Positions 1-8,617 of a stretch of 64,000 nt of DNA are shown piece after piece (the first letter of the stretch is position 1; each line of letters opens with the position of its first letter). Under the pieces are notes generated by a model that searched no databases, was not told the origin of the DNA, and worked only from the letters and a program-made list of their open reading frames with translations. The DNA is from Curvibacter delicatus NBRC 14919 (GTDB lineage Bacteria > Pseudomonadota > Gammaproteobacteria > Burkholderiales > Burkholderiaceae_C): contig NZ_BCWP01000014.1 in assembly GCF_001592265.1 (NCBI RefSeq), forward strand, positions 27,742 to 91,741, read 5' to 3'. The position numbers were made by a program, and so were the translations under genes.

Positions 1-51
1 GCATTTCAGTTTTCCACTGCGCCAAAGCGCGACACGTAAGCCATGAAATCG

Positions 52-152
52 CCCCACCCAAGGGCGCCATGGAACCGGCTTGGCCGGGTCATCGGCGCCG
101 CCCCCCTCCCGCCGCAGGCGAGAGAGGGAGAAGCCGCGCAGCGGCTCAGGGG
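52..152 (+). repeat. GC-rich dispersed repeat, copy A
   Basis: About 100 bp of GC-rich sequence with a core at 71-88 reading GGAACCGGCTTGGCCGGG. The same core with one change occurs at 3474-3491, and inverted at 8137-8154. It lies just past the stop codon of addA. The flanks also align across copies: a CCxxGGGC block before the core and pyrimidine/purine-rich hairpin arms after it. The stretch from 1 to 157 holds no gene I can support. Confidence 0.6.
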
Positions 153-157
153 GTGCT

Positions 158-3100
158 TCATGAATCAATTTCTTCCAGTGTGCCCGCGGCGCTCAGAAAA
201 GCCGCGCGCACAGTCTCGCCGGGGCAGGCGGCCTGCACCGCGGCGCGATAACTGCCCAACTGTGCCAGCAGTTCATGACGGCCTTGCGGCTGCGTCGCCG
301 ATTTGTAGTCCAGCACCCACCACTCTCCCCCATTCGTTCCTGTCTTGCGGCGCACCAGCCGGTCGATGCGGCGCACGCTGCCCTGCACCGTCACCGGCAC
401 TTCATTGCCGTGCCAATCCACCGCGCCGGCATGCCAGGCCCAGGCACCAGCCCCGGCAAGGATGCGCTGCGCCATGGCAGCGGCCTGCCGGGCCTGCGCA
501 GCGTCGAGGCCGAACTCGGCGGCCGCGCGCTGCACCTGCTCGGGTGTCCAGCCCTGGGCATCGAGCGCGGCCCATTCCAGCAGGCGGTGCATGGCCTGGC
601 CAATCAGCGACTCGGGCGTTGGCTTATCTGCAAGCCCCTGAGCCGCTCCTGTTTTAATAGCGGCTGGCGCATGTTGGGCAAGAACGGAAGGCAGAATTGG
701 CAAGCAGATCGGCACGACCTGCGCTGGCATAACAGCGACCGGCACAGGTGCCGCCGGCACCTCAATGGCCGTGCAGCCGGCCTGCAGCCGCTGCCACCAG
801 CTGGCACCATTGGCCTGATGCGGCTGCACCGAAGACAACACCAGCCGCTGCTGTGCGCGTGTCATGGCCACGTACAGGGCGTTGAGCTCCTCGCGCTGGC
901 GCGCCTGCTGTTCGGTCGCCAGGGCCTGCGCCACGCTGGGCGGCACATTGCTCTCACTGGCCAGGAAGACAAAACTTTGCGGCGCTTCGGCCTGACCCGG
1001 CCAGTCGAGCAGCACACTCATGGTCTGCGCCTTCGGTGGCGGCGCATCGGTGTCGAGCAACAGCACCAGCGCGGCTTCCAACCCCTTGGCGCCGTGCACG
1101 GTGAGCAAGCGCACCGCATCGGCATCGGCCAGCGTGGGCGCCGGCACACCGCCGGCCTTGAGCGCGCGCACCAGGGCATAGGGCGTGGCGTAGCGCGCGC
1201 CGTCTACCTGCAGCGCCGCCGCCAGCAGCGCCTGCAGGTTCGCCACCACAGACTCGCGCAGCGGCACCGGCGCGGCAGCAACAAAACGCGCCAGCACATC
1301 GCCGTCGTCAAAGATGGCGTCCAGCGCATCGTGTGGCGGCAGCGTGTCGAGCCAGCCTTGCCATCGCATCAAAACGGGGCCCAACCCTTGCAATACCTGC
1401 GGAAGCAGCTCCTCTTTTTGCAGCAGATCGAACCACGGCCGCTTGTACTGACGTTGCAGCAGCGCCAGCTGCACCAGCTCGTCGTCGCTGACGCTGAACA
1501 ATGGCGACTTCAGCGCCCGCGCCAGCGACAGGTCGTGTGCCGGCGACACCAGCGCATCAAGCAGGGCCACGATGTCCTGTACCTCGGGTGCCTGGCCCAG
1601 GTCGCGTTTCTCGGGCTGCTGCGCCGCAATGCCCAGGACACGCAACTCCTCCTGCATCACGGCCAGACGGTCACGCTTGCGCGACAGCACCATGATCTCT
1701 TTCGGATGCAGGCCTTGCTGGATCTGCGTGGCCAGCCACTGCGCCGCCTGGCGGCACTCCAGTGTGCGCAATGTTTCCTCGGGCGTGACGCGCGGCATGG
1801 TCAGGCTGTCGCGCCAGCCAGCCGACGCTTCTTCGGCCTCCGCTTTCTCGGGCCGCGGAATCTGCGGCAGGGCATACGCACCGCCGGCCTCCGCCGATTC
1901 GGTGGTGTGGTGGCGAAAGCCAGGGTACAAACCATCGGCTTGCGCCTGCCCCATGGCCTGGTTGACCAACGCCAGCACCTCGGGCGCGTTGCGGCGTGTG
2001 TGGTCGCAACTCAGCAGGTCGCCACCGAGGTCGCGCACAAACTGTTGTGCGGCGATGAAGACCTGCGGCTCGGCTCGGCGGAAGCGGTAGATGCTCTGCT
2101 TCGGATCACCGACGATGAACAGGCTTGGTGCCTCGGCGCCGCCACCGGCGCCGGCATAGCCGCTGAGCCAGGCATGCAGCGCCTGCCACTGCAGCGGATT
2201 GGTGTCCTGGAACTCATCGATCAGCAGGTGGCGCGTGCGCGCATCGAGCCGTTCCTGCACCCAGCCGCCCAGCACCGGGTCGGACAACTGGTGCAGCGCG
2301 GCGCGCTCGACGTCGTTCATGTCGACCCAGCCGCGCTCGCGCTTGAGCGCGGCGAACTCGTCGATCAGCAAGCGCGTCAAGCGCGTCATGCGCTGCTGGT
2401 AAAGCCAGGCCTGGTGTTGCGCCTCGGCGGCCAGCACGGCCAGCACCTGTTCCTGCACCGCACGCACCTGTTCGATGCCGGCCACCTTGTCGCCGAACTT
2501 GCGCGCCGTGCCGCTCTGCGTCAACAGTGCAGCCAGCACGCCGTCGGCATTGTTGGCCGTGAGCGCCTGCTCCAGCTCGCTGCCCTTGGCACTGAAACTC
2601 GGTTGACTGGTGCGGCCCAGCGTCTGCGCCGCCAATACCAGTTGCTGGCGCAGCGGCCCCTCGGCCAGCAGCATGGCCAATGGTTCGTCCACGCCCGAGA
2701 ACTCGGGAAAGTGTTCGCTGAAATGCGGTACCGAAGCCAGCACCTCACCCTGCGCGTCGGCCAGCGCGAACTCCACGCGCCGCTGCAGTGCCGCCTCCAA
2801 TGCACGCTCGGTCTGGAAGCGACCGTGCGTGGCCACCACCGCCTCGTAGTCCTGCCGTGCCGTGGGCTCGCGCAACAGGCGCGCATGGAAGGGCCGCCAC
2901 ACCTGGGCCACGGCCTGTGCGTCGTCCTCCAGCAGCTCGTAAGCGGTCGGCAGACCGAGTGCGTCGAGCACCGACAGCGGTGCCGTGCGCAACAGCGCCG
3001 CGAACCAGCTGTGGAAGGTGCGGATCTGCACTGGCCGGCCCTGGGCCAGCAGGGTTTGATACAGATTTCGTAGCGGCTCGCGCAATTCCCGTGCGGCTTG

Positions 3101-3415
3101 TGGCCCGATTCCGCGTATAAGAAGCTCTTGCTCCAGCCGCTCCGGTGTTGCCGTGGCAAAAGCCTCCAACCATTCAGTCAGGCGCTGGCGCATCTCGCCG
3201 GCGGCCTTTTTGGTGAAGGTGATGGCCAGGATTTCGTGCGGCGCCGCGCCTTCAAGCAGCGCGCGCAGGATGCGCGAGACCAGCATCCAGGTCTTGCCGG
3301 CACCGGCACAGGCTTCCACCGCGACGCTGCGGCGCGGGTCGCAGGCGATGGCGTAGAAGTCTTCACGGGAAACGGGTTTGCCGTTCAACTCGTAGGCAGC
3401 TTGCATATCAGTCAT
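158..3415 (-). CDS. addA: AddA-like UvrD-family helicase/nuclease
   Basis: Probable helicase-nuclease subunit of an AddAB/RecBCD-type complex that processes DNA double-strand breaks for recombination. Superfamily-1 helicase motifs are visible: Walker A ACAGAGKT near the N-terminus, LLIDEFQDTNP (motif II), IVGDPKQSIYRFRRAE (motif III), LTVHGAKGLEA and LYVAMTRAQQRL near the C-terminal third. A PD-(D/E)XK nuclease motif, WVLDYKSA, lies near the end, as in AddA. The chosen start MTDMQ is the first ATG; the open frame extends eight codons further upstream without another ATG. It lies downstream of addB on the same strand, separated by 138 bp that hold a repeat, so the pair may be co-transcribed. 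At about 1085 residues it is somewhat shorter than Bacillus AddA. Family assignment is secure; AddA rather than another UvrD-nuclease is inferred from the partner gene. Confidence 0.88.
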   Translation of the reverse strand: MTDMQAAYELNGKPVSREDFYAIACDPRRSVAVEACAGAGKTWMLVSRILRALLEGAAPHEILAITFTKKAAGEMRQRLTEWLEAFATATPERLEQELLIRGIGPQAARELREPLRNLYQTLLAQGRPVQIRTFHSWFAALLRTAPLSVLDALGLPTAYELLEDDAQAVAQVWRPFHARLLREPTARQDYEAVVATHGRFQTERALEAALQRRVEFALADAQGEVLASVPHFSEHFPEFSGVDEPLAMLLAEGPLRQQLVLAAQTLGRTSQPSFSAKGSELEQALTANNADGVLAALLTQSGTARKFGDKVAGIEQVRAVQEQVLAVLAAEAQHQAWLYQQRMTRLTRLLIDEFAALKRERGWVDMNDVERAALHQLSDPVLGGWVQERLDARTRHLLIDEFQDTNPLQWQALHAWLSGYAGAGGGAEAPSLFIVGDPKQSIYRFRRAEPQVFIAAQQFVRDLGGDLLSCDHTRRNAPEVLALVNQAMGQAQADGLYPGFRHHTTESAEAGGAYALPQIPRPEKAEAEEASAGWRDSLTMPRVTPEETLRTLECRQAAQWLATQIQQGLHPKEIMVLSRKRDRLAVMQEELRVLGIAAQQPEKRDLGQAPEVQDIVALLDALVSPAHDLSLARALKSPLFSVSDDELVQLALLQRQYKRPWFDLLQKEELLPQVLQGLGPVLMRWQGWLDTLPPHDALDAIFDDGDVLARFVAAAPVPLRESVVANLQALLAAALQVDGARYATPYALVRALKAGGVPAPTLADADAVRLLTVHGAKGLEAALVLLLDTDAPPPKAQTMSVLLDWPGQAEAPQSFVFLASESNVPPSVAQALATEQQARQREELNALYVAMTRAQQRLVLSSVQPHQANGASWWQRLQAGCTAIEVPAAPVPVAVMPAQVVPICLPILPSVLAQHAPAAIKTGAAQGLADKPTPESLIGQAMHRLLEWAALDAQGWTPEQVQRAAAEFGLDAAQARQAAAMAQRILAGAGAWAWHAGAVDWHGNEVPVTVQGSVRRIDRLVRRKTGTNGGEWWVLDYKSATQPQGRHELLAQLGSYRAAVQAACPGETVRAAFLSAAGTLEEIDS
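645..671 (+). repeat. 27-bp hairpin-tail repeat inside addA
   Basis: Degenerate copy of the hairpin-tail repeat (GCTCC, loop, AATAGC, then a tail ending CTGGCGCA). It is embedded in addA and, on the minus strand, encodes the residues APAAIKTGA in an Ala-rich linker. Confidence 0.5.
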
Positions 3416-3440
3416 CTTTGCGCAAACAGCGATACACACC

Positions 3441-3550
3441 GCCCCCCCCGCAGCTTCACACCAGGGCTCCCGTGGAACCGGCTTTGCCGGGCCACTGGGA
3501 GCGTCTCCTTGAGGGGGAGACGGCTACACGAAGTGAGACGTAACGGGGTG
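3441..3550 (+). repeat. GC-rich dispersed repeat, copy B
   Basis: Second copy of the roughly 100-bp GC-rich repeat, filling almost the whole gap between addB and addA. The core GGAACCGGCTTTGCCGGG is at 3474-3491. It is followed by a GTCTCC/GGGGGAGAC hairpin region and a tail ending AACGGGG. It could modulate expression or mRNA stability between addB and addA; that role is speculative. Confidence 0.6.
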
Positions 3551-3553
3551 GAG

Positions 3554-6136
3554 CTATTCATTCCAGAAATCCCTGCGGCACAGACCGCGCGCCGCACAGA
3601 ATTCGCAGGCATCGCCCTCACCCAACGCCGGCAAAGGCGCTCCCTCGGCAATGCGCTGCAGGTCATGCGCCATGCCCTCGACCAGCGCATCGCGCACCGC
3701 CACCACATCCTTCTGCTCAAAAGTCCTGCTGCCTTCCTTCTCGCTCACATTGACATAGGCGGCACGCAGGGTGTCGTGCGGCTGGAGCGCCGCGTAGAAG
3801 GCGAGCTGCGTGTCTTCAAACGGCTCCTTGATGCGCTTGGCCGTCACGGTGGGCGACTCGGTTTTGTAGTCGATCACCATCACCTCGCCGCTGCCGGTTT
3901 GGTCGATGCGGTCGAGCCGGCCCACCAACGTGAGCGCACCGAGCGGCTGCTCCTGCCAGCGCTCGCCTTCCTCGAAGTGCAGCCCCTCGGCCTCGTGCCC
4001 GGCCAGCCACTCGAGATACCCTTCGCGCACCCGCGGCCAGGCAGCCTGAAACGGCAGGAACTCCTCTTCAGCCAGACGCATGGATACGGTTGCCTGCGTG
4101 GCGGCGGCATCGATCAGCACGCGCCGTGCCGCCGCATCGGCCTGCACGGTCGTCTTGAGTTGTTCGTGGAAAGCCTGCAGCACGGCATGCAGCCAGAGAC
4201 CGAAGTCGCGCTTGTCGAGTTCGCCTTCCAGTTCCTCGACCTCCTTCAGGCCCAGCTGGCGCAGGGCGAAGAAACGGTAGGGGCAGTGGCGCAGATCGCT
4301 GTAGGTACTGGCCGACAGGCGTGCCACGTCCAGCTGCGGCGCCGCCGGCATCGGACGCGCCACGGGCACCGGCACCACCTCGAGCTGTGCACGCGGGTCC
4401 AGCGCCTGGCCGTCGCCCACCTGCAGATGAAGCGCCTGCACCAGCGGACTGGGCAACAGGGGTTCGCCGCCATCGTCACCGGCACGCCAGAGCAGATCGA
4501 CCTGCGGCGTGCACAGCGCATGCTGCCAGGCCGCACGCAAGGCGGCCTCCAGCGCCTCACGCCCCGGCAAGCCGAGCGCGGCGCGCTGCGCTGCCGTCCA
4601 CAGCCCAGGCGGTTCGGGTGAAGGGTTCAGCCGCACCTCGTCACACCCCGGCAACACCACGGCGCCAAAAGGCCGGCCCAACAGCTGTGCCAGCGGCAGG
4701 ATCACCACCTGCTCCTGCAGCGGGTACTCGGGCGTGAAGCTCGCGGCCTCCAATGCCTGGTCTACCCAGCGCGTGAAATCCATCAGCGACAAACGACGCT
4801 GAGCCCACAGTGCATCGGCCGGCAGCGCGATACCCGCCTCTGACAGGCGCAGTGTGGCCAGCACGGTGTCACCGGCCACGTCGTCCTGCAGCAGCGACCA
4901 CTGGCCACTGCGTTGCAACAGTTCGCGCAGGGCCAGCAGCCATTGCGGCAGCGTGCGTGGCCGCTGCAGGCTCTCGCGCAGCGCTTCGACCTCGGCCTGC
5001 AGCGCCGCCAGCGCCGGCTGCTCGCTGGCATCCAGTGCCGCTGGCACGCCGCGCCACTCACGCACAGGCTGGCGACGCAGTTGTGCTTCCAGTTGGCGCA
5101 CGGCCACAGCATCAAAAGCCGGCGCGTTCTTGAGCCAGTCGAGCACGGCATCGCTGGCCACATTCCAGGCACAGGCACGCAGTGCGCCCATGACGTGGGC
5201 GCCGGCGCGGCTGGTGGAGAGTTTCCAGCCGGTCTCGTCACGGATCTGCAGCCCGCGCGAGGCCAGCATGGCGCGCACGCGACGCGTCAGGGCGCGGTCG
5301 ATCGCCACCAGCGCCACCGGCATGCGGCCGGCATTGACATGCTGCAGCACGCAGGCAGCGGCGCGTTGCGCCTCGTCCTGGGCGTCCCGGGTCTTGTGGA
5401 ACGCCGGTACGGTACCGGCCTGCGCCAGTTCACCGTCGAGCGACAGCACCGCCATGCGCTCACCCCACACGGCCTGCAAGACCGCCGGCAGCGGGTCGGG
5501 TTGGAAACCCTGCAGTGCGATCAGGCAGTCGGTCGCTTCGATCACATGCGGCTCGAACAGCACGTCACTGGCATAGGCCGAGTTGGCGGCCCAGGCCACG
5601 GCCATCTGGGCCACGGCCGCTTCCAGTGCCAACGCGCCCGCGTCCATGCCGGTGAGCGCCGCGCTACGCGCCCGCGCGCCCCAGGCGGCGCGCTCGGCGG
5701 GCGGCACGGCCGCCGCCAGGGCACCGAGCTGTTGTGCCGCCTCCAACAGCAGCGGTGTGGCGGCATCGGCCTGCGCGCCCAGGCTGGTGCGCTCCAGCAT
5801 GGCACGCGCGGTCAGCACGTCCAGGGCCGCATCAAAGCTGATGTCGGTGGCCGCCGGGGTGAAGCCGCCCAGGCTGCGGCGCCAGTTCTGCGTGGTCTCG
5901 AAACGCGGTGCAAAACCGTCCGGGTGGGCCTGCGCCCAGAGGCGAGCGGCCAGCGGCATGAGCTGGGCGTAGGGCAACAGCACCACGGTGCGCGCCGGAT
6001 GTGCGCCGCGTGCGCGCATGTGGGCGGCGATGCGGGCCAGCCAGCCTTGCTCGGGCGCCAGCCAGCAGGCCAGGACCGGGTAGAGGGCTGGATCGAGCAC
6101 GAAGGGGAAGCGAGCGGTGAACGCTATGGTGTTCAT
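3554..6136 (-). CDS. addB: AddB-like PD-(D/E)XK nuclease
   Basis: Probable second subunit of the AddAB-type break-processing nuclease. The N-terminal two thirds resemble the inactivated helicase-like region of AddB, with no clear Walker A. The C-terminal third carries a RecB-type nuclease domain: LSASTYSDLRHCPYRFF, then VMVIDYKTESP, and a terminal CEFCAARGLC. One Cys before and three after the nuclease core match the four-cysteine 4Fe-4S staple of AddB. The start MNTIAF is preferred over an upstream in-frame ATG (6244), which would reach into the 5' region of trxA. It is transcribed divergently from trxA and precedes addA on the same strand. About 860 residues, in the usual range for betaproteobacterial AddB-like proteins. 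Confidence 0.85.
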   Translation of the reverse strand: MNTIAFTARFPFVLDPALYPVLACWLAPEQGWLARIAAHMRARGAHPARTVVLLPYAQLMPLAARLWAQAHPDGFAPRFETTQNWRRSLGGFTPAATDISFDAALDVLTARAMLERTSLGAQADAATPLLLEAAQQLGALAAAVPPAERAAWGARARSAALTGMDAGALALEAAVAQMAVAWAANSAYASDVLFEPHVIEATDCLIALQGFQPDPLPAVLQAVWGERMAVLSLDGELAQAGTVPAFHKTRDAQDEAQRAAACVLQHVNAGRMPVALVAIDRALTRRVRAMLASRGLQIRDETGWKLSTSRAGAHVMGALRACAWNVASDAVLDWLKNAPAFDAVAVRQLEAQLRRQPVREWRGVPAALDASEQPALAALQAEVEALRESLQRPRTLPQWLLALRELLQRSGQWSLLQDDVAGDTVLATLRLSEAGIALPADALWAQRRLSLMDFTRWVDQALEAASFTPEYPLQEQVVILPLAQLLGRPFGAVVLPGCDEVRLNPSPEPPGLWTAAQRAALGLPGREALEAALRAAWQHALCTPQVDLLWRAGDDGGEPLLPSPLVQALHLQVGDGQALDPRAQLEVVPVPVARPMPAAPQLDVARLSASTYSDLRHCPYRFFALRQLGLKEVEELEGELDKRDFGLWLHAVLQAFHEQLKTTVQADAAARRVLIDAAATQATVSMRLAEEEFLPFQAAWPRVREGYLEWLAGHEAEGLHFEEGERWQEQPLGALTLVGRLDRIDQTGSGEVMVIDYKTESPTVTAKRIKEPFEDTQLAFYAALQPHDTLRAAYVNVSEKEGSRTFEQKDVVAVRDALVEGMAHDLQRIAEGAPLPALGEGDACEFCAARGLCRRDFWNE

Positions 6137-6220
6137 AGCACCGGCCCACTGTCGGGGTACTTGGTTTCTGTCACAATGCCGCAACTTTAGCTGTATTGCC
6201 AAACTGTCAAAGGAGCCCTC

Positions 6221-6553
6221 ATGGCCAGCGACCTCATCAAACATGTTTCAGATGCCACTTTCGAAGCCGACGTGCTCCAATCGGCCCAGCCCGTGCTGGT
6301 CGATTACTGGGCCGAGTGGTGCGGTCCCTGCAAGATGATCGCCCCCATCCTGGACGAAGTGTCCAGCGCCTACCAGGGCAAGCTGCAGATCGCCAAGATG
6401 AATGTGGACGAGAACCGCGACATCCCCGCCAAGTTCGGCATTCGCGGCATTCCGACCCTGATGCTGTTCAAGGGCGGCCAGCTGGCTGCCACCAAGGTCG
6501 GCGCCATGAGCAAGGCCCAGCTGACCGCCTTCATCGACCAGCAACTGGCCTGA
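6221..6553 (+). CDS. trxA: thioredoxin 1
   Basis: Small cytoplasmic dithiol oxidoreductase, 110 residues, a normal length for TrxA. The active site WCGPC is at residues 33-37, followed by the conserved cis-Pro loop GIPTLMLF. It reduces protein disulfides and is itself reduced by thioredoxin reductase; it could also support the LMW-phosphatase-type arsenate reductase encoded further along. A strong ribosome binding site AAGGAG lies five bases before the ATG. It is followed on the same strand by rho, a conserved trxA-rho neighbourhood in proteobacteria. Confidence 0.97.
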   Translation: MASDLIKHVSDATFEADVLQSAQPVLVDYWAEWCGPCKMIAPILDEVSSAYQGKLQIAKMNVDENRDIPAKFGIRGIPTLMLFKGGQLAATKVGAMSKAQLTAFIDQQLA

Positions 6554-6654
6554 GCCCCCCTCAGCAGCGGCCCGGTTTTGCCACCGGGTCGCCCCGAGGC
6601 CCAACGTGCCACTTCGGGGGCGGCCCCGCCAGCGTGGCACCCTGCACAGGGGCC

Positions 6655-6808
6655 TTGGTCCTTGGGCCTCATTTCCTGTCATAATCAAACCTGAACGCCG
6701 GTTCCATGTCTGGAGCCGGTTCGAGTTCCCGGCTGGCAAGGCCCTCTGTCTGCCCTGTCCCCACCTCCCCCGGATTTTTTGATATCTCTCCCCTTTGGGG
6801 CTCTATCC
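6655..6808 (+). promoter_or_regulatory. rho promoter and leader
   Basis: The trxA-rho gap begins with GC-rich hairpins (CCCGGT/ACCGGG around 6571-6588; CCCCGAGG/CTTCGGGG after it) that could end trxA transcription. A candidate rho promoter follows: -10-like CATAAT at 6680-6685, with TTGGTC at 6655-6660 giving a long 19-bp spacer. The roughly 120-nt leader contains a hairpin with arms CCGGTTCCA and TGGAGCCGG near 6698-6720. In E. coli, rho is autoregulated through its leader; whether this leader does the same is inference. Confidence 0.4.
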
Positions 6809-8071
6809 ATGCACTTAAACGAACTCAAGGTACTGCACGTATCTGAAATCCTCAAGCAGGCTGAAGAGCTTGAAATTGAGAACACCGGCCGCATGCGCAA
6901 GCAAGAGCTGATGTTTGCCATCATCAAGAAGCGCGCCAAGGGCGGCGAGCAGGTGTTTGCCGACGGCGTGCTGGAAATCCTGCCCGACGGCTTCGGCTTC
7001 CTGCGCAGCCCCGACTCCAGCTACACCGCCAGCACGGACGACATCTACATCAGCCCGAGCCAGGTGCGCCGCTTCAACCTGCACACCGGCGACATGATCG
7101 AAGGCGAAGTGCGCACCCCGAAAGACGGCGAGCGCTACTTTGCCCTGAACAAGCTGGAAAAGGTCAACGGTGGCCCGCCCGAAGGCAACAAGCACAAGGT
7201 CATGTTTGAAAACCTGACCCCCCTGTTCCCCAAGGAGCAGATGAAGCTGGAGCGGGGCATCAAGGGTGAAGAAAACATCACTGGCCGCGTGATCGACATC
7301 ATTGCCCCCATCGGCAAAGGCCAGCGTGCCCTGATCGTGGCGCAGCCCAAGAGCGGCAAGACCGTGATGATGCAGCACATCGCCCACGCCATCTCCGCCA
7401 ACTACCCCGACAGCTACCTGATGGTGCTGCTGATCGACGAACGCCCGGAAGAAGTGACCGAGATGCAGCGCACCGTCAAGGGCGAGGTGATTGCCTCCAC
7501 CTTCGATGAGCCCGCCGCCCGCCACGTGCACGTAGCCGAAATGGTGATCGAGCGCGCCAAGCGCCTGGTCGAGCTGAAGAAGGACGTGGTGATCCTGCTG
7601 GACTCCATCACCCGTCTGGCGCGCGCCTACAACAACGTGGTGCCGTCCTCCGGCAAGGTGCTGACCGGCGGTGTGGACGCCAACGCCCTGCAACGCCCCA
7701 AGCGCTTCCTGGGTGCCGCCCGCAACGTGGAAGAAGGCGGTTCACTGACCATCATCGCCACCGCCCTGGTCGACACCGGCAGCCGCATGGACGAAGTGAT
7801 CTTTGAAGAATTCAAGGGCACCGGCAACTCCGAAATCCACCTGGACCGCCGCCTGTACGAGAAGCGCGTCTTCCCCTCGATCCAGCTCAACCGCAGCGGC
7901 ACCCGTCGCGAAGAACTGCTGCTGCAGCCCGAAATCCTGCAGAAGACCCGCATCCTGCGCCAGTTCCTCTACAACATGGACGAAATCGAGGCCATGGAGA
8001 TGGTGCTCAAGCAGATGCGTGCCACGAAGACCAACAACGAGTTCTTCGACATGATGAGAAGGGGTGGTTGA
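6809..8071 (+). CDS. rho: transcription termination factor Rho
   Basis: Hexameric RNA-dependent ATPase/helicase that ends transcription at Rho-dependent sites. 420 residues, the same size as E. coli Rho. It has the N-terminal helical domain, the RNA-binding cold-shock-like domain ([15 protein letters not shown], then [15 protein letters not shown]), Walker [11 protein letters not shown] and Walker [17 protein letters not shown]. The secondary RNA-binding loop GGVDANAL is intact. The start MHLNELK aligns with the E. coli N-terminus; the frame extends ten codons upstream from another ATG, but that extension has no counterpart in Rho. Confidence 0.98.
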   Translation: MHLNELKVLHVSEILKQAEELEIENTGRMRKQELMFAIIKKRAKGGEQVFADGVLEILPDGFGFLRSPDSSYTASTDDIYISPSQVRRFNLHTGDMIEGEVRTPKDGERYFALNKLEKVNGGPPEGNKHKVMFENLTPLFPKEQMKLERGIKGEENITGRVIDIIAPIGKGQRALIVAQPKSGKTVMMQHIAHAISANYPDSYLMVLLIDERPEEVTEMQRTVKGEVIASTFDEPAARHVHVAEMVIERAKRLVELKKDVVILLDSITRLARAYNNVVPSSGKVLTGGVDANALQRPKRFLGAARNVEEGGSLTIIATALVDTGSRMDEVIFEEFKGTGNSEIHLDRRLYEKRVFPSIQLNRSGTRREELLLQPEILQKTRILRQFLYNMDEIEAMEMVLKQMRATKTNNEFFDMMRRGG

Positions 8072-8072
8072 A

Positions 8073-8170
8073 CACCCCCAGGCTGCGCGCACTGCGTGTC
8101 ACTCCGCCCCCCCCTTGCAGGGGGCGCACCCAGCGGCCCGGCAAAGCCGGTTCCGCGGGTGCCCTCGCAT
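8073..8170 (-). repeat. GC-rich dispersed repeat, copy C (inverted)
   Basis: Third copy of the GC-rich repeat, in opposite orientation, between rho and rpmE2. Its core on the plus strand is CCCGGCAAAGCCGGTTCC at 8137-8154, the exact reverse complement of the copy B core. It may also act as the structured 3' end of the rho transcript. Confidence 0.6.
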
Positions 8171-8208
8171 CAAGCCCCAAGAACCCCTGCAAGTCCTTGA
8201 TTTGCTTG

Positions 8209-8214
8209 TATAAT
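8209..8214 (+). promoter_or_regulatory. -10 element of rpmE2 promoter
   Basis: A perfect TATAAT lies 65 bp before the rpmE2 start. No good -35 hexamer is seen at 17 bp; a TG dinucleotide directly precedes the hexamer, so the promoter may rely partly on extended -10 contacts. Confidence 0.5.
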
Positions 8215-8279
8215 TCGACGTTTTCTGCGGAAAGTAGGCCAGATAGGCTGGCCCGGCTCCCGCACCTTGAGGAAGAATC

Positions 8280-8537
8280 ATGAAAGAAGGCATTCACCCC
8301 AATTACCGCGAAGTTTGCTTCCAGGACATGTCCAATGGTTTCAAATTCGTGACCCGTTCCTGCGCCAACACGAAGGAAATGATCAAGATGGAAGACGGCC
8401 GCGAACTGCCGCTGTTCAAGCTGGATACCACCAGCGAGTCGCACCCCTTCTACACCGGCACGCAGAAATCCGTGGACAACATGGGCGGTCGCGTCGAGAA
8501 GTTCCGCAACCGCTTCGGCAAGACCGCTGCCAAGTAA
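8280..8537 (+). CDS. rpmE2: 50S ribosomal protein L31 type B
   Basis: 85-residue L31 paralogue. It begins [16 protein letters not shown] and contains CANTKEM, but lacks the CxxC zinc-binding pairs of the standard L31, which makes it the zinc-independent type B form. In many bacteria the type B form is induced by Zur when zinc is scarce. Here it sits next to rho with a strong TATAAT box and no obvious Zur palindrome, so it may be the constitutive L31. A good ribosome binding site (GAGGAA) precedes the ATG, and an intrinsic terminator follows. Confidence 0.95.
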   Translation: MKEGIHPNYREVCFQDMSNGFKFVTRSCANTKEMIKMEDGRELPLFKLDTTSESHPFYTGTQKSVDNMGGRVEKFRNRFGKTAAK

Positions 8538-8557
8538 ACTGGCCAGCGATTCCCGCC

Positions 8558-8594
8558 AAGGGCAGCCCGGGTTTCCGTGCTGCCCTTTTGTTTT
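8558..8594 (+). terminator. rpmE2 intrinsic terminator
   Basis: Perfect 9-bp arms AAGGGCAGC (8558-8566) and GCTGCCCTT (8579-8587) with a 12-nt loop, followed by TTGTTTT. It lies 20 bp after the rpmE2 stop codon. Confidence 0.8.
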
Positions 8595-8617
8595 CCTGAC
8601 CACCCGAAGTTGACCGC

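Noticed and set aside
8..44. Short minus-strand peptide MAYVSRFGAVEN ending before the window start
   Set aside because: Only 12 codons, it begins in the GC-rich repeat and nothing supports expression.
275..3073. 932-codon open frame opposite addA
   Set aside because: Shadow of the addA helicase gene; low-complexity Gln/Arg/His-rich translation.
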